Shown here in pieces: positions 8,643-17,680 of a stretch of DNA of 64,000 nt. Each line of letters begins with the position of its first letter. The first letter of the stretch is position 1. The position numbers were made by a program, and so were the translations under genes. The notes below the pieces were generated by a model. The model was not told the DNA's origin. It was given only the letters and a program-made list of their open reading frames with translations, and did no database searches. Source of the stretch: Rhodococcus sp. Leaf247 (GTDB taxonomy: Bacteria > Actinomycetota > Actinomycetes > Mycobacteriales > Mycobacteriaceae); assembly GCF_001426185.1 (NCBI RefSeq), contig NZ_LMRP01000001.1:1838765-1902764 (forward strand). The letters are read 5' to 3'.

Positions 8643-9317
8643 TTACGGAGTGGCCGGGACGACCGCCTCGGCCTGGAACTGCCACGTCAGGGTGTTGGTG
8701 GTCTTGCCGGCAACCTGGTCCGCCGTGGCGCTCGCGGGCAGCGTGACCGCGAAGCAGAGCGGGAGAGCAGTGCCGGCCTTGGGGAGAGTAATGGCCTTGG
8801 CAGCACTACCTGTTCCCAGGGTGCTTCCCGCCGCGACGACGCTCGCCCCACCGGTGATCGTTCCTGCGGTGCAGTTGGCGGCCGTGACATTGCTGACCAC
8901 CTGGTAGGTAAGGAAGGACGTCAGCGGTCCCGTCGTCGGAGTCGCACCGACGAGAGTCACCGCGGCGTCGTATGCGCCGCCCGCCGTGGGACCGAGGCCG
9001 ACACGCAGAGCGACGGGGGCATACACCGTCGTGCCGGGGCTCAAGGCCGCGAAACCGGTCGTGTAGTTGAACGTTCCTGCGGTCCCCGTGGTGTTGTACT
9101 CCTGCCACGCGCCGGAGCCCGCGGCCGAGAAGTCACCCTGGACGTTCCAGTTCTCGGCTGTGAACTGGGCCTGTCCGAACACGTTGTCGGTCCATGCCGC
9201 CAGGGTGACCGCCGCTCCGATGCCCAGAACAAGTCCGCCGGCGAGCAACGCACGAACCTTACGGCGCCGGTCGTCGCGCCGATCCGGTTCCTGATGGTTG
9301 ATGAGATCGGTCGTCAT
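8643..9317 (-). CDS. Exported protein with SipW-type signal peptide (first gene of the SipW operon)
   Basis: 224 residues. The start at 9317 (MTTDLINHQEPD) is chosen because GGGGA lies 6 bases upstream; the frame is open a little further. The signal is KVRALLAGGLVLGIGAAVTL followed by AAWTDNVFGQAQF, the SipW-type signature. The mature domain is all-beta in appearance, with YAPVALRVGLGP, a Cys in NVTAANCTAG and a second in LPLCFAVTLP, the same Cys pair as the downstream paralog. It probably belongs to the RER_14450-type alternate-signal exported family. As first gene it follows a long leader and a Crp-like promoter region. Likely exported and cleaved by the peptidase encoded in the same operon. 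Confidence 0.82.
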   Translation of the reverse strand: MTTDLINHQEPDRRDDRRRKVRALLAGGLVLGIGAAVTLAAWTDNVFGQAQFTAENWNVQGDFSAAGSGAWQEYNTTGTAGTFNYTTGFAALSPGTTVYAPVALRVGLGPTAGGAYDAAVTLVGATPTTGPLTSFLTYQVVSNVTAANCTAGTITGGASVVAAGSTLGTGSAAKAITLPKAGTALPLCFAVTLPASATADQVAGKTTNTLTWQFQAEAVVPATP

Positions 9318-9552
9318 GGCGGTCCCCGTTTCGGCTCGTAGCGCCATTCCTCAATGGCTGCGAGCGAACTGTAGAACCATTACTCGGCTTTCACATACCG
9401 AACGTTCCGCCTTTCTTGCCGTCCGACTATCGGTACCGGCCGTCACACGAACCGGCAGAGGTCGGCGCTCACAGGAAACCGTCGCGCACACGTCGACCGG
9501 CCACGATCCGCCGATCGATCAACGGTTGTGACTGCAAAACAGCGAATCGGAC

Positions 9553-9593
9553 ATAATACGCTCGGCTGCTCCTCAAACGTGATTTGTGTCACA
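9553..9593 (-). promoter_or_regulatory. Predicted Crp/GlxR-like site and -10 box upstream of the SipW operon
   Basis: At 9578-9593 the sequence reads CGTGA-TTTGTG-TCACA, nine of ten bases of the Crp consensus TGTGA-N6-TCACA. On the minus strand a TATTAT box lies at 9553-9558, placing the Crp-like site over the -35 position, as at class II activated promoters. Transcription from here would give a leader of roughly 220 nt before the first gene. The rest of the 9318-9661 gap shows nothing else clear except a GC-rich inverted sequence at 9608-9650 that may end the catalase transcript. Confidence 0.5.
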
Positions 9594-9661
9594 GTCGCAC
9601 GAACGAACGACGCCCGCCGCACCCGGAAGGGGCGCGACGGGCGGCGTCGATTACATGCGTG

Positions 9662-11200
9662 TCAGACGCGCGCGGCCTCGTCGGCCGGATCGTCCACGGC
9701 ACCTGCACCGGTGGTCGGCGCTGTGTCGCCCTGACCGGCGCGGACACCTTCTTCGACCTTCTTGCCGATCTCAGGATCGACATTGCTCCAGTACTGGAAC
9801 ACGCGCTGCAGCACCTGCTCGGTGACGCCGTTCAGCGCGTGACCGACGATGTTGCCGACGAGACGCTCACGGGCGTCGTCGTCCATGACCTCGCGCACGA
9901 GAGTGCCCGCCTGGACGAAGTCGCCGTCCTCGGGATGCTGTACGTACCCGGTACGCACGAATCGGGGCTCGAAGTCCCATGCGCCGTCGTCGCCGTATGC
10001 GTTGGAGTCCGCAGCGGGACCACCGTACGAGTTCGGGGCGTAGACCGGCGTGTCCGCGGAGTTGTAATGGATGTTCATCGCACCCTCCTTGGAGTACGAA
10101 TTGATCTCCGCCTTGGCGCGATTGACCGGCAACTGCGCGTAATTGGTGCCGATGCGGTACCGGTGCGCGTCCGCGTAACTGAAGAGGCGACCGAGCAACA
10201 TCTTGTCCGGGCTGGCGCCGATTCCGGGAACGAGGTTGGACGGTTCGAACGAGCTCTGCTCGATCTGCGCGTGGAAGTTCTCCGGGTTCTTGTTCAAGGT
10301 CATGGTGCCGACCTCGATCAACGGGTAGTCCTTCTGCGACCAGACCTTGGTCAGATCGAACGGGTTGTAGCGGTACGTCTCGGCCTCGTCGTACGGCATG
10401 ATCTGGACCTTGACGGTCCAGCTGGGGAAGTCCCCGTTGCGGATCGAGCCGAACAGATCCTGACGATGGTGGTCCGGCGACGTGCCCGCCAGCTCGTCCG
10501 CCTTGTCCTGCGTCAGGTAGTCGATTCCCTGATCGGTCTTGAAGTGGAACTTCACCCACGACTTCGTGCCGTCTGCGGCGATGAACTGGTAGGTGTGCGA
10601 GCCGAATCCGTCCATGTGGCGGAACGACTTCGGGATCCCGCGGTCTCCCATGAGCCAGGTCACCTGGTGCGCCGACTCGGGAGAGAGCGTCCAGAAGTCC
10701 CACTGCATGTTGTTGTCACGCAGGCCGGAGTCGGGCATCCGCTTCTGGCTGCGGATGAAGTCCTGGAACTTGAGCGGATCCCGTACGAAGAACACCGGCG
10801 TGTTGTTGCCGACCATGTCCCAGTTGCCCTCGGTGGTGTAGAACTTCAGCGAGAAACCGCGAGGGTCACGCCAGGTGTCGGGGCTGCCCTGCTCGCCCGC
10901 GACGGTCGAGAAACGAGCCAGCATCTCGGTCTTCGTGCCGGGCTGGAACACTGCGGCCCGCGTGTACTTCGAGATGTCGCCGGTGACCTCGAACGTTCCG
11001 AAAGCTCCCGCACCCTTGGCGTGCACGACGCGCTCCGGAACCCGCTCACGGTTGAACTGGGCCATCTTCTCGATCAGGTAGTGATCCTGCAGAAGGATGG
11101 GGCCCTGGGCCCCTGCGGTCAGCGAGTGCTCGTCGCTGGCGACCGGAATACCGGCGTTGTTCGTCGTGGTCTTGGCGGTGGGGGTGTCGGGTCGAGTCAT
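9662..11200 (-). CDS. katA: Catalase (monofunctional heme, small subunit type)
   Basis: 512 residues, typical small-subunit heme catalase that disproportionates hydrogen peroxide. The distal His60 is in [12 protein letters not shown], the distal Asn in [14 protein letters not shown], and the proximal heme-ligand Tyr in [14 protein letters not shown]. The chosen ATG at 11200 ([10 protein letters not shown]) has AGGAGG 11 bases upstream; the frame extends 12 codons further without a better site. The C-terminal tail is short and acidic and lacks the flavodoxin-like domain of large catalases. No OxyR or FurA regulator is adjacent. The gene symbol is used generically; which rhodococcal catalase paralog this is cannot be told here. 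Confidence 0.95.
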   Translation of the reverse strand: MTRPDTPTAKTTTNNAGIPVASDEHSLTAGAQGPILLQDHYLIEKMAQFNRERVPERVVHAKGAGAFGTFEVTGDISKYTRAAVFQPGTKTEMLARFSTVAGEQGSPDTWRDPRGFSLKFYTTEGNWDMVGNNTPVFFVRDPLKFQDFIRSQKRMPDSGLRDNNMQWDFWTLSPESAHQVTWLMGDRGIPKSFRHMDGFGSHTYQFIAADGTKSWVKFHFKTDQGIDYLTQDKADELAGTSPDHHRQDLFGSIRNGDFPSWTVKVQIMPYDEAETYRYNPFDLTKVWSQKDYPLIEVGTMTLNKNPENFHAQIEQSSFEPSNLVPGIGASPDKMLLGRLFSYADAHRYRIGTNYAQLPVNRAKAEINSYSKEGAMNIHYNSADTPVYAPNSYGGPAADSNAYGDDGAWDFEPRFVRTGYVQHPEDGDFVQAGTLVREVMDDDARERLVGNIVGHALNGVTEQVLQRVFQYWSNVDPEIGKKVEEGVRAGQGDTAPTTGAGAVDDPADEAARV

Positions 11201-11285
11201 GTGGTTCTGTGCCTCCTGCTGATCTGCGTGACGCACGCGTCCTTACTACCCGTGTACCCGGGCAGCGACACGCGCACACTTACGC

Positions 11286-12398
11286 CTACCCGACAGTCGG
11301 ATGGAACAGCGGAAGGCCACCCTCGTCGACACCCAGCTCCTGGATGGACCACTCCCGCGGATCGAGTGCGTACTGGGAGTGATTGGTCGCCAGCAGCGAG
11401 GTACCCCGGAACGCCAGCGATGCCGGCGTCACCAAGGGGACGGACAACATCGATCGGCCCAGAGGCGACGGCAGAGCGTCCACGACACCGCGCCCCGGTT
11501 CGACGACCTCGACATCGTTGATCACCGGATTCGCCACGGCGACGTAGATGCGGCCGGAACTGCCGATGGCGATGCCGTCTCCCTGGGACGTCGTGGCGAT
11601 CTGTTCCCGCGTGCCGGGTGATCCGTCCGCCTCGACACCGAGGCGGAACAGTTTGCCGCGGAAGATCGACGCGTCCGGGGTCAGTGAGATCGTCACGGCG
11701 AACACCAACCGGCCCTGCGCGTCGAACTGCATGCCGTTCACGCTGTAGATGGACGCGAAATCAGCACTCTGGTACCAGATCCGGGCTTCTCCACCGCCCG
11801 GTGCGATCTTCCAGATCGTCGCCTGGTTCAGGTCACTGACGTACATGTTCCCGTCGCCGTCGAACACCGGGTAGTTGGGCCACGCCGGCCGGTCTATCGG
11901 GCTCGGCTCGCACGGCACCACGCCGCGACCGCAGGACGGAAGATCGGGGAACGTCGCGTAGACGCTCTGCTCGCCGGTGGCGGGGTCGATCCGCACCGCC
12001 CGCGCCCCCGAGTAGTCGAGCGCGTACGGCCGACCCGCCCCGTCGAGAGCGATGCCGTTCACGCCGTGTTCCGCGCTCGGAGAATGATCGACGAGGTCGT
12101 ACGTCCCGATCAGCGCGCCCGACCGATCGTGATGCCACACGGCCCCGGCGGATCTCGGTCGGTTGGACCCCGTCCAGACGCTTCCGTCGCGCGGATCGAC
12201 CGCGATGCCCTCCGGCTGACCGGGCAGGGGAAGTTCGGCGAAGGTCCGTGCATCTCCCGGCGCGGGCGAGGGAGGAGCGACAGGCTCGGCACCGGCCGAC
12301 CCCGCTCCGGCGACGAGACCGGATCCGATCATGACCGCAGTAGCCCCGACCGCCAGAGCCCTTACTGCCTGCATCACTGGCATCGACCGCTCGAACAT
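11286..12398 (-). CDS. Secreted SMP-30/gluconolactonase-like beta-propeller protein
   Basis: 370 residues with a Sec signal peptide: MFERSMPVMQAVRALAVGAT, a hydrophobic core, then a probable cleavage after GSAGA near residue 36. The body contains propeller-blade signatures: GQPEGIAVDPRDGSVW, GVNGIALDGAGRPYALD, PVFDGDGNMYVSDL, SVNGMQFDAQGRLVF and GDGIAIGSSGRIYVAV. These match SMP-30/gluconolaconase/LRE-like repeats, in which Asp, Glu and Asn residues bind a divalent metal and lactones can be hydrolysed. It is extracytoplasmic; the substrate is unknown. A divergent secreted protein gene starts 198 bp away. Confidence 0.8.
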   Translation of the reverse strand: MFERSMPVMQAVRALAVGATAVMIGSGLVAGAGSAGAEPVAPPSPAPGDARTFAELPLPGQPEGIAVDPRDGSVWTGSNRPRSAGAVWHHDRSGALIGTYDLVDHSPSAEHGVNGIALDGAGRPYALDYSGARAVRIDPATGEQSVYATFPDLPSCGRGVVPCEPSPIDRPAWPNYPVFDGDGNMYVSDLNQATIWKIAPGGGEARIWYQSADFASIYSVNGMQFDAQGRLVFAVTISLTPDASIFRGKLFRLGVEADGSPGTREQIATTSQGDGIAIGSSGRIYVAVANPVINDVEVVEPGRGVVDALPSPLGRSMLSVPLVTPASLAFRGTSLLATNHSQYALDPREWSIQELGVDEGGLPLFHPTVG

Positions 12399-12595
12399 TG
12401 CTGCGCCCCCCGGCTGTCATCGCGCAGCACCGAACGCTGCCGGATGGACACTACGGTTCCCCGCGTCCGGACACCGCACGCAGAACTCCAGCAGTCCCGG
12501 GGCGACATTGTGCCTGCTCACAGGAGTGTCCGAGATGTGAGCATCCTGTGGCACCCTTCGATCGTCTACACCGTGACGTTCTGGGGGGAAAACAA

Positions 12596-13747
12596 GTGAC
12601 GCGCAGTTCGAGAAGCAGGTCCGGATCGCTGAGGAAGGTCACCGCGGTCGCTGCCGCGGCCATCGCCGTGTCCGCGGCGTTCACCGGAACGGCCGGTGCC
12701 GCACCGGGACCCGTGGCACCCTCCACCGTTCTCGGATCGATCGACGACGGCCCCGGCCAGTTCCATGTCTTCCGCACGGTGGACAGCGGCAACCGTCCCA
12801 GCGCGGAAGACACCGCGCGGTGCAACGCCCAGTACGGAGTACCCGCCTCCTATGCACTGGTCGAGCGGCTCGACGCCCGGATGTACACCTTCCAGTCCGA
12901 CCCCGCCAGCGGCCTCCTCACGGCCGAGACCGCACGCGACGTCGGCCCGATTTACGTCTGTGACGGACTGGGGCTGAACGGCACTCAGATCCTCGACCAG
13001 TGGGGCACTCTCGACGCTCCCGGACTGGGCCGGCTGGACATGCGCGGACCCTGCGGATTCGAGCTGTACCCGGGATCACCCGGCCGCGGCGCGGTCGACT
13101 GCGTTCTACGTATAGCTCCTAACGCGTCGGGAATCGCGGGCGGTGTCGCGACGAGCAACTCGGTCGCCAACCCGCTGCGTCTGCCGGGTGGCCGCACCGG
13201 CTCGGTCTGGACGCTGTACGCCCTCGGCGAGGGCACGGCACCGGTGAACCAGGCTCCGCCTGCAGGGTTGCCGCAGCCGACCGGACCCATCGCGTACAAC
13301 GTCACCCGAGAGGTGAATTCGCGGTCTCAGGGTTCCTCCCCCGCCTGCGCGGGTGGTGAGCGGACCACCGAATTGCATGCCACCGGTGTGGATCCCGCGA
13401 CCGGTGCCGCGTCGACGTCGCCCAGCGAGATCGTCGCCGCCACCGCGCGGGTCTGCTACTCCCCCGTCGCGAACCCCGAGTTCGGTGCAGCCCTGTCCGT
13501 GACCTACAACAACGTCCCCGGTGGCCCGTTGACCGTCGAGGGACGCGGACAGTGCCGCCAGACCTCCCTCCCCGGTACCGCTGATCTGCAGCAGAGCTGT
13601 GGGTTGACGCTGCCGCCGAACCCGGCTCGTGGGTTGGCCGGTGGACAGGTCACCGTCAACGGCCTCGTCCCGGCGGGCGATCCGGCCGGGTCGGCCAACT
13701 CGGCCATCTGGACCACGTCGCTGCTCGGACCGATCTCCGGGAAGTAG
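12596..13747 (+). CDS. Secreted protein of unknown function
   Basis: 383 residues from a GTG at 12596, chosen because GGGGGGAA lies 6-8 bases upstream and the resulting protein has a clear Sec signal (basic [14 protein letters not shown], hydrophobic VTAVAAAAIAVSAAFTG, cleavage near TAGA-APGP). The frame is open further upstream without such features. The mature protein is rich in Gly, Pro and Thr with several cysteines (ARCNAQYG, IYVCDGLG, RGPCGFELY, VDCVLRI, SPACAGG, RVCYSP, GQCRQT, QQSCGLT), suggesting disulfides and an exported beta fold. I recognise no family. The 12399-12595 region between it and the SMP-30 gene must hold both promoters. Confidence 0.75.
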   Translation: MTRSSRSRSGSLRKVTAVAAAAIAVSAAFTGTAGAAPGPVAPSTVLGSIDDGPGQFHVFRTVDSGNRPSAEDTARCNAQYGVPASYALVERLDARMYTFQSDPASGLLTAETARDVGPIYVCDGLGLNGTQILDQWGTLDAPGLGRLDMRGPCGFELYPGSPGRGAVDCVLRIAPNASGIAGGVATSNSVANPLRLPGGRTGSVWTLYALGEGTAPVNQAPPAGLPQPTGPIAYNVTREVNSRSQGSSPACAGGERTTELHATGVDPATGAASTSPSEIVAATARVCYSPVANPEFGAALSVTYNNVPGGPLTVEGRGQCRQTSLPGTADLQQSCGLTLPPNPARGLAGGQVTVNGLVPAGDPAGSANSAIWTTSLLGPISGK

Positions 13748-13762
13748 CACCTCGACCGACCG

Positions 13763-15463
13763 TCAGTGACCGATGACCGTGAGGGGCAACCGAAGTGCGC
13801 CGGGTGCTTCCGCGGGCACCACCGGCGAGACCGGCTTGACCGGCGCAACGGGGGTGTAGTCGGCCCCCACCGGAGGGCGCTGATCCTGCTCACCCTTGTT
13901 GGGCCACAACGCCATCGCCCGCTCGGCCTGCGCGGTGATCGTCAGCGACGGGTTCACACCCAGATTGGCGCTGACGGCCGAGCCGTCGACCACGTGAAGT
14001 CCGTCGTGTCCGAACACGCGGTGGTACGGATCGACCACTCCGCGTTCGGGCGTTGCTCCGATGACGCAGCCGCCCAGGAAATGGGCCGTCATCGGGATGT
14101 CGAACACGTCCGCGAACGAGCCGCCCGCGTCTCCGCCGATCTTGTCGGCGGCCTTCCGGATGGCCACGTGGCCTTCCGGGATCCACTTGGGAGGCGGCGT
14201 ACCTCCGCCGGGACGCGACGTGAGTCTGCGGCCGAATCGTCCCTTCGCCGAGCCGAGTTCGAGCGAGTTGTCGTCGGTCTGCATGACCAACGCGATGACG
14301 GTGCGCTCGGACCAGTTCCGGACCGACAGGCTGCGGACAGCGGCCGCCGGGTGACGCATCGCCACGCCCAGTGTCTTCAACGGACGCGGCAGTCGACCCC
14401 CACCGTCGCTCAGCACGGTCTGCAGGAGCCCGATCGCGTTGCTTCCCTTGCCGTATCGCACCGGCTCGATGTGCGTGTGATCGTTGGGATGGAACGAGGA
14501 GGTGATGGCGACACCCTCGGTGTAGTCGACCTGCCGATCGCGTGCGGTCGCCGCGAGCACGGCCTCGGAATTGGTGCGCACGACCGATCCGAGCTTGTCC
14601 GACAGGTTCGGCAGCTGGCCGGTCTCCTTCATCGCGAGCATCAGCTTCTGCGTTCCGTAGGTCCCTGCCGCGAACACCACGTGATCGGCGGTCATCACCG
14701 TCTCGCGCCGCCGCAGTTTGGCTCCGGTGCGACGGGTACGGACCTCGTATCCGCCGCCTTCACGGGGACGAACCGAGGTGACGGTGGTCAGCGGATGCAC
14801 TGCAGCTCCAGCCTTCTCGGCGAGGTACAGGTAGTTCTTGACCAACGTGTTCTTCGCGCCGACCCGGCAGCCCGTCATACACGAACCGCACTCGGTACAC
14901 CCGGTGCGCGTGGGACCCGCGCCTCCGAAATAGGGGTCGGGAACGTCGCGGCCCTTCTGTCCCGGAGCTCCGAAGAACACGCCGACGGGAGTTGTGCTGA
15001 AGGTGTCGCCGACGCCCATCTCCTCGGCGATGTCGCGCATGATCTTGTCGGCCGGAGTGATCGTCGGGTTGTCCTCGACTCCCAGCATGCGACGAGCCTG
15101 GGCGTAGTACGGAGTCATCTCCGCTTCCCAGTCGGTGATGTCGCCCCACTGCGGATCCTCGAAGAACCGACTCGGCGGCTGGTAGAGCGTGTTGGCGTAG
15201 TTCAGCGATCCGCCACCGACACCGGCTCCGGCCATCACCAGAACGTTGGGCAGCAGGTGGATCCGCTGCAGCCCGTAACACCCGATGATGGGAGCCCACA
15301 GGTACTTCCGGAGGCGCCAGCTCGTCTTGGGGAGCTCGTCGTCCTCGAAACGGCGGCCCGACTCGAGGACACCGACGCGGTATCCCTTCTCGGTGAGCCG
15401 CAGTGCGGTGACGCTGCCGCCGAAGCCCGATCCGATGACGATCACGTCGTAGGTGTTCTTCAT
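13763..15463 (-). CDS. GMC-type FAD oxidoreductase, cholesterol oxidase ChoD-like
   Basis: 566 residues. N-terminal dinucleotide motif DVIVIGSGFGGSVTALRL at residues 6-23 binds FAD; GAGVGGGSLNYAN is the second FAD contact, and the C-terminal part has HFLGGCVIG and HVVDGSAVSANLGVNPS with the GMC active-site His/Asn region. A cluster GCTECGSCMTGCRVGAKNT near residues 190-208 is characteristic of the mycobacterial ChoD (Rv3409c) branch rather than of secreted cholesterol oxidases. No signal peptide is seen, and a Pro/Val-rich tail follows the FAD domain. It overlaps the monooxygenase stop by 4 bp, in an operon under the TetR regulator. A sterol or hydroxylated terpenoid is a plausible substrate, but this is inferred. 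Confidence 0.85.
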   Translation of the reverse strand: MKNTYDVIVIGSGFGGSVTALRLTEKGYRVGVLESGRRFEDDELPKTSWRLRKYLWAPIIGCYGLQRIHLLPNVLVMAGAGVGGGSLNYANTLYQPPSRFFEDPQWGDITDWEAEMTPYYAQARRMLGVEDNPTITPADKIMRDIAEEMGVGDTFSTTPVGVFFGAPGQKGRDVPDPYFGGAGPTRTGCTECGSCMTGCRVGAKNTLVKNYLYLAEKAGAAVHPLTTVTSVRPREGGGYEVRTRRTGAKLRRRETVMTADHVVFAAGTYGTQKLMLAMKETGQLPNLSDKLGSVVRTNSEAVLAATARDRQVDYTEGVAITSSFHPNDHTHIEPVRYGKGSNAIGLLQTVLSDGGGRLPRPLKTLGVAMRHPAAAVRSLSVRNWSERTVIALVMQTDDNSLELGSAKGRFGRRLTSRPGGGTPPPKWIPEGHVAIRKAADKIGGDAGGSFADVFDIPMTAHFLGGCVIGATPERGVVDPYHRVFGHDGLHVVDGSAVSANLGVNPSLTITAQAERAMALWPNKGEQDQRPPVGADYTPVAPVKPVSPVVPAEAPGALRLPLTVIGH

Positions 15464-17007
15464 GATGCGGTGACCTCCGGCTCGAGGCGGGGGTCGGTGA
15501 CGGCCCGCCGCACTGTTCGGTAGTTGTCGATGTCGAAGACCGACGTCGCCTTGCGGTACTTCCAGGTGAAGGTCGGCCACATGGCCGAGTTGCGGCCGCT
15601 CTTGTCCAGATACCAGCTCGAACATCCGCCCGTGTTCCACACCGTCCCGGCGAGATCGACATCGAGACTGCGGTTCCAGTCGTCCACGGCCGCCGGCTCG
15701 ACGTCCACCGCGTCGACACCCCGGTTCGCCATCTCCCGCAGCGCGGATTCGACGTACGCGGCCTGCGATTCGAGCATGTAGACGATGGAGCTGTGTCCCA
15801 GATTGGTGTTCGGTCCGTACATCAGGAAGAGGTTGGGGAAGCCGGACATCGTCGTACCGCGGTACGCGCGCGGACTGCCGCCCCACCGCTGCGCCAACGT
15901 CGTGCCGGCGCTGTCCCGAACCAGATGTGCGACGGGAGGTTCGGTCGGGGTGAAACCCGTACCGAAGACGATCGCGTCCACCTCACGTTCGCGGCCGTCA
16001 CGATCGACGACGCCGGTGGGTGTCACGGAGGCGAGACCGGAATCGACCAGCTCGACGTCGGGGCGCTGCAGGGTGTCGTACCAGTCGTTCGACAGCAGCA
16101 TGCGCTTGCAGCCGATGGTGTAGCCCGGAGTGAGGCGCTTCCGGAGTCCGCCGTCGCGCACCTTCAGTCGGAGGAAGCCCGTGGCGATCGAGTGCGCGAT
16201 CGACAGGAGCTTGGGCCGCTTGGCCATCATCTCGACGTACATCTCGCGGTAGGCGTAGATCGCACCGCGTTGCGCCTCGAGCGTCCACGGCGCGCGTCGG
16301 TAGAACCACCGCTCGACCGGACCGCGGGTGCGGTCCATCCGCGGGATGACCCACGCCGGGGTGCGCTGGAAGACGTGCAGGTGCTCGACGACGGGAGCGA
16401 TCTCGGGGACGAACTGGATTGCGGACGCACCGGTACCGACGACGGCGACACGCTTGCCGGTCAGGTCGTAGTCGTGGTCCCACGTCGCGGAGTGGAAGGT
16501 GTGGCCCGTGAAGGACTCCAAGCCGGGAACGTCCGGAAGCTTGGGCGTGGAGAGTGTTCCGGTGGCGGCCACCAGGACGCGTGCGGTCAGATCGCCCAGT
16601 TCGGTGCTCACCCTCCACAGGCACCGTTCGTCGTCCCACTGCGCCCCGAGGAGGGCACATCCGGTGATCAGACGCTCCCGGATACCGAAGCCGTCGGCGA
16701 CACCGCGGAGGTAGTCGTAGATCTCAGGTCCGCGCGCGAAGGTGTGGCTCCAGTTCGCATGCGGGGCGAAGGAGAACGAGTACAGCGACGTCGGAACATC
16801 GCACGCCACACCGGGATAGGTGTTGTCGCGCCATGTCCCACCCACGTCGTGAGCGCGCTCGATGATGAGAACGTCCGCGGTGGGATCGGCGCGCAGGATG
16901 CGCTCCGTGACGCCCATCCCGGCGAAACCGGATCCGACGACCAGGACGTCGACGTGCGCCGGCAGGGACACGGGTCGAGCCTCGGGCGAGGTCGGCGATG
17001 CGGTCAT
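15460..17007 (-). CDS. Flavin-containing monooxygenase, Baeyer-Villiger type
   Basis: 515 residues. It has two Rossmann motifs, GSGFAG at residues 25-30 (FAD) and GTGASA (NADPH), and between them the Baeyer-Villiger fingerprint FTGHTFHSATWD, matching FxGxxxHxxxW[PD]. GTWRDNTYPGVACD is also typical. Such enzymes insert oxygen next to a ketone to give an ester or lactone using NADPH and O2. The ATG at 17007 overlaps the TetR stop by 4 bp, and its own stop overlaps the GMC start by 4 bp, so all three are translated as a coupled set. The pair suggests oxidation of an alcohol to a ketone followed by ring or chain cleavage. Substrate unknown. Confidence 0.9.
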   Translation of the reverse strand: MTASPTSPEARPVSLPAHVDVLVVGSGFAGMGVTERILRADPTADVLIIERAHDVGGTWRDNTYPGVACDVPTSLYSFSFAPHANWSHTFARGPEIYDYLRGVADGFGIRERLITGCALLGAQWDDERCLWRVSTELGDLTARVLVAATGTLSTPKLPDVPGLESFTGHTFHSATWDHDYDLTGKRVAVVGTGASAIQFVPEIAPVVEHLHVFQRTPAWVIPRMDRTRGPVERWFYRRAPWTLEAQRGAIYAYREMYVEMMAKRPKLLSIAHSIATGFLRLKVRDGGLRKRLTPGYTIGCKRMLLSNDWYDTLQRPDVELVDSGLASVTPTGVVDRDGREREVDAIVFGTGFTPTEPPVAHLVRDSAGTTLAQRWGGSPRAYRGTTMSGFPNLFLMYGPNTNLGHSSIVYMLESQAAYVESALREMANRGVDAVDVEPAAVDDWNRSLDVDLAGTVWNTGGCSSWYLDKSGRNSAMWPTFTWKYRKATSVFDIDNYRTVRRAVTDPRLEPEVTAS

Positions 17008-17609
17008 GACGTCATCACCGCACGTTCCCATTCCGGCAGCACTCGTTCACGCATCTCGCGTTCCTCCTCGGGTGTTCGGAAGATGGCCGACACAGCCATC
17101 CCGCGGGCAAGTTCGATACTCAGTTCGAGAGCGACGGGAGACATCCGGTCCCCGAAGATCTGGCGTCCACCGTCCTGCAGGACCTCGGTGACACGGCGCT
17201 CGAGCGGCTCCATGGCTGCATGCAGGGCACGATCGGTCCGCGCGGCGACCCACAGTTCGAGTGCGGCGTGGAACAGCGGCCCGGAGAAGGCCTCGAGGAG
17301 CAGAGCGGGCCCGACCGGTCCGTCGCGGTCGCTTCCCACGATCTCCTCGAGCCGTCGCTCGACCAGGCGCTCCACGGCAGCGACCACGAGGGTCTCCTTC
17401 GTCGGGAAGTGATGCAGTTGCGCGCCGCGCGACACCCCGGCACGCCGCGCGATCTCCTGCGTGCTGGCCCGCGAGTATCCGACGTCGACCAGCGTGGCGA
17501 TCGCCGCGTCGAGAAGCGTCGCTCGTGTTCCGGCAGTGCGCTCGGCCTGAGTTCGGCGGACGGGCGGTGCCTCGTCTCGTGCGGTGGTCTCGGTCACACG
17601 GAGGACCAT
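17004..17609 (-). CDS. TetR family transcriptional regulator
   Basis: 201 residues. The N-terminal helix-turn-helix is clear: RATLLDAAIATLVDVGYSRA, then STQEIARRAGVSRGAQLHHF and PTKETLVVAAVERL, residues about 29-85. The C-terminal part is the usual helical ligand pocket. It is first in the operon with the monooxygenase and GMC genes (4-bp overlap), so it probably represses this operon and is released by a substrate or product. A 20-bp near-perfect palindrome lies 14 bp before the start. The start could be the ATG at 17609 or a GTG four codons later; neither has a strong ribosome site. Confidence 0.9.
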   Translation of the reverse strand: MVLRVTETTARDEAPPVRRTQAERTAGTRATLLDAAIATLVDVGYSRASTQEIARRAGVSRGAQLHHFPTKETLVVAAVERLVERRLEEIVGSDRDGPVGPALLLEAFSGPLFHAALELWVAARTDRALHAAMEPLERRVTEVLQDGGRQIFGDRMSPVALELSIELARGMAVSAIFRTPEEEREMRERVLPEWERAVMTS

Positions 17610-17622
17610 ACCGAGAAATCAA

Positions 17623-17642
17623 CAAACAGTCCAGACTGATTG
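17623..17642. promoter_or_regulatory. Palindromic operator, probable TetR binding site
   Basis: CAAACAGTC-CA-GACTGATTG: the 9-base arms match at eight positions, and the inner CAGTC-CA-GACTG is perfect. It sits between the divergent TetR and radical SAM genes (gap 17610-17680), the usual place and size for a TetR-family operator, so it could control both directions. Confidence 0.6.
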
Positions 17643-17680
17643 TAAGTTTGTTTGTCGGTGGGTCCTGATAGATCTGGACC

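Noticed and set aside
9584-11521. 645-codon plus-strand frame
   Set aside because: Antisense to the catalase gene; no start context and no domain.
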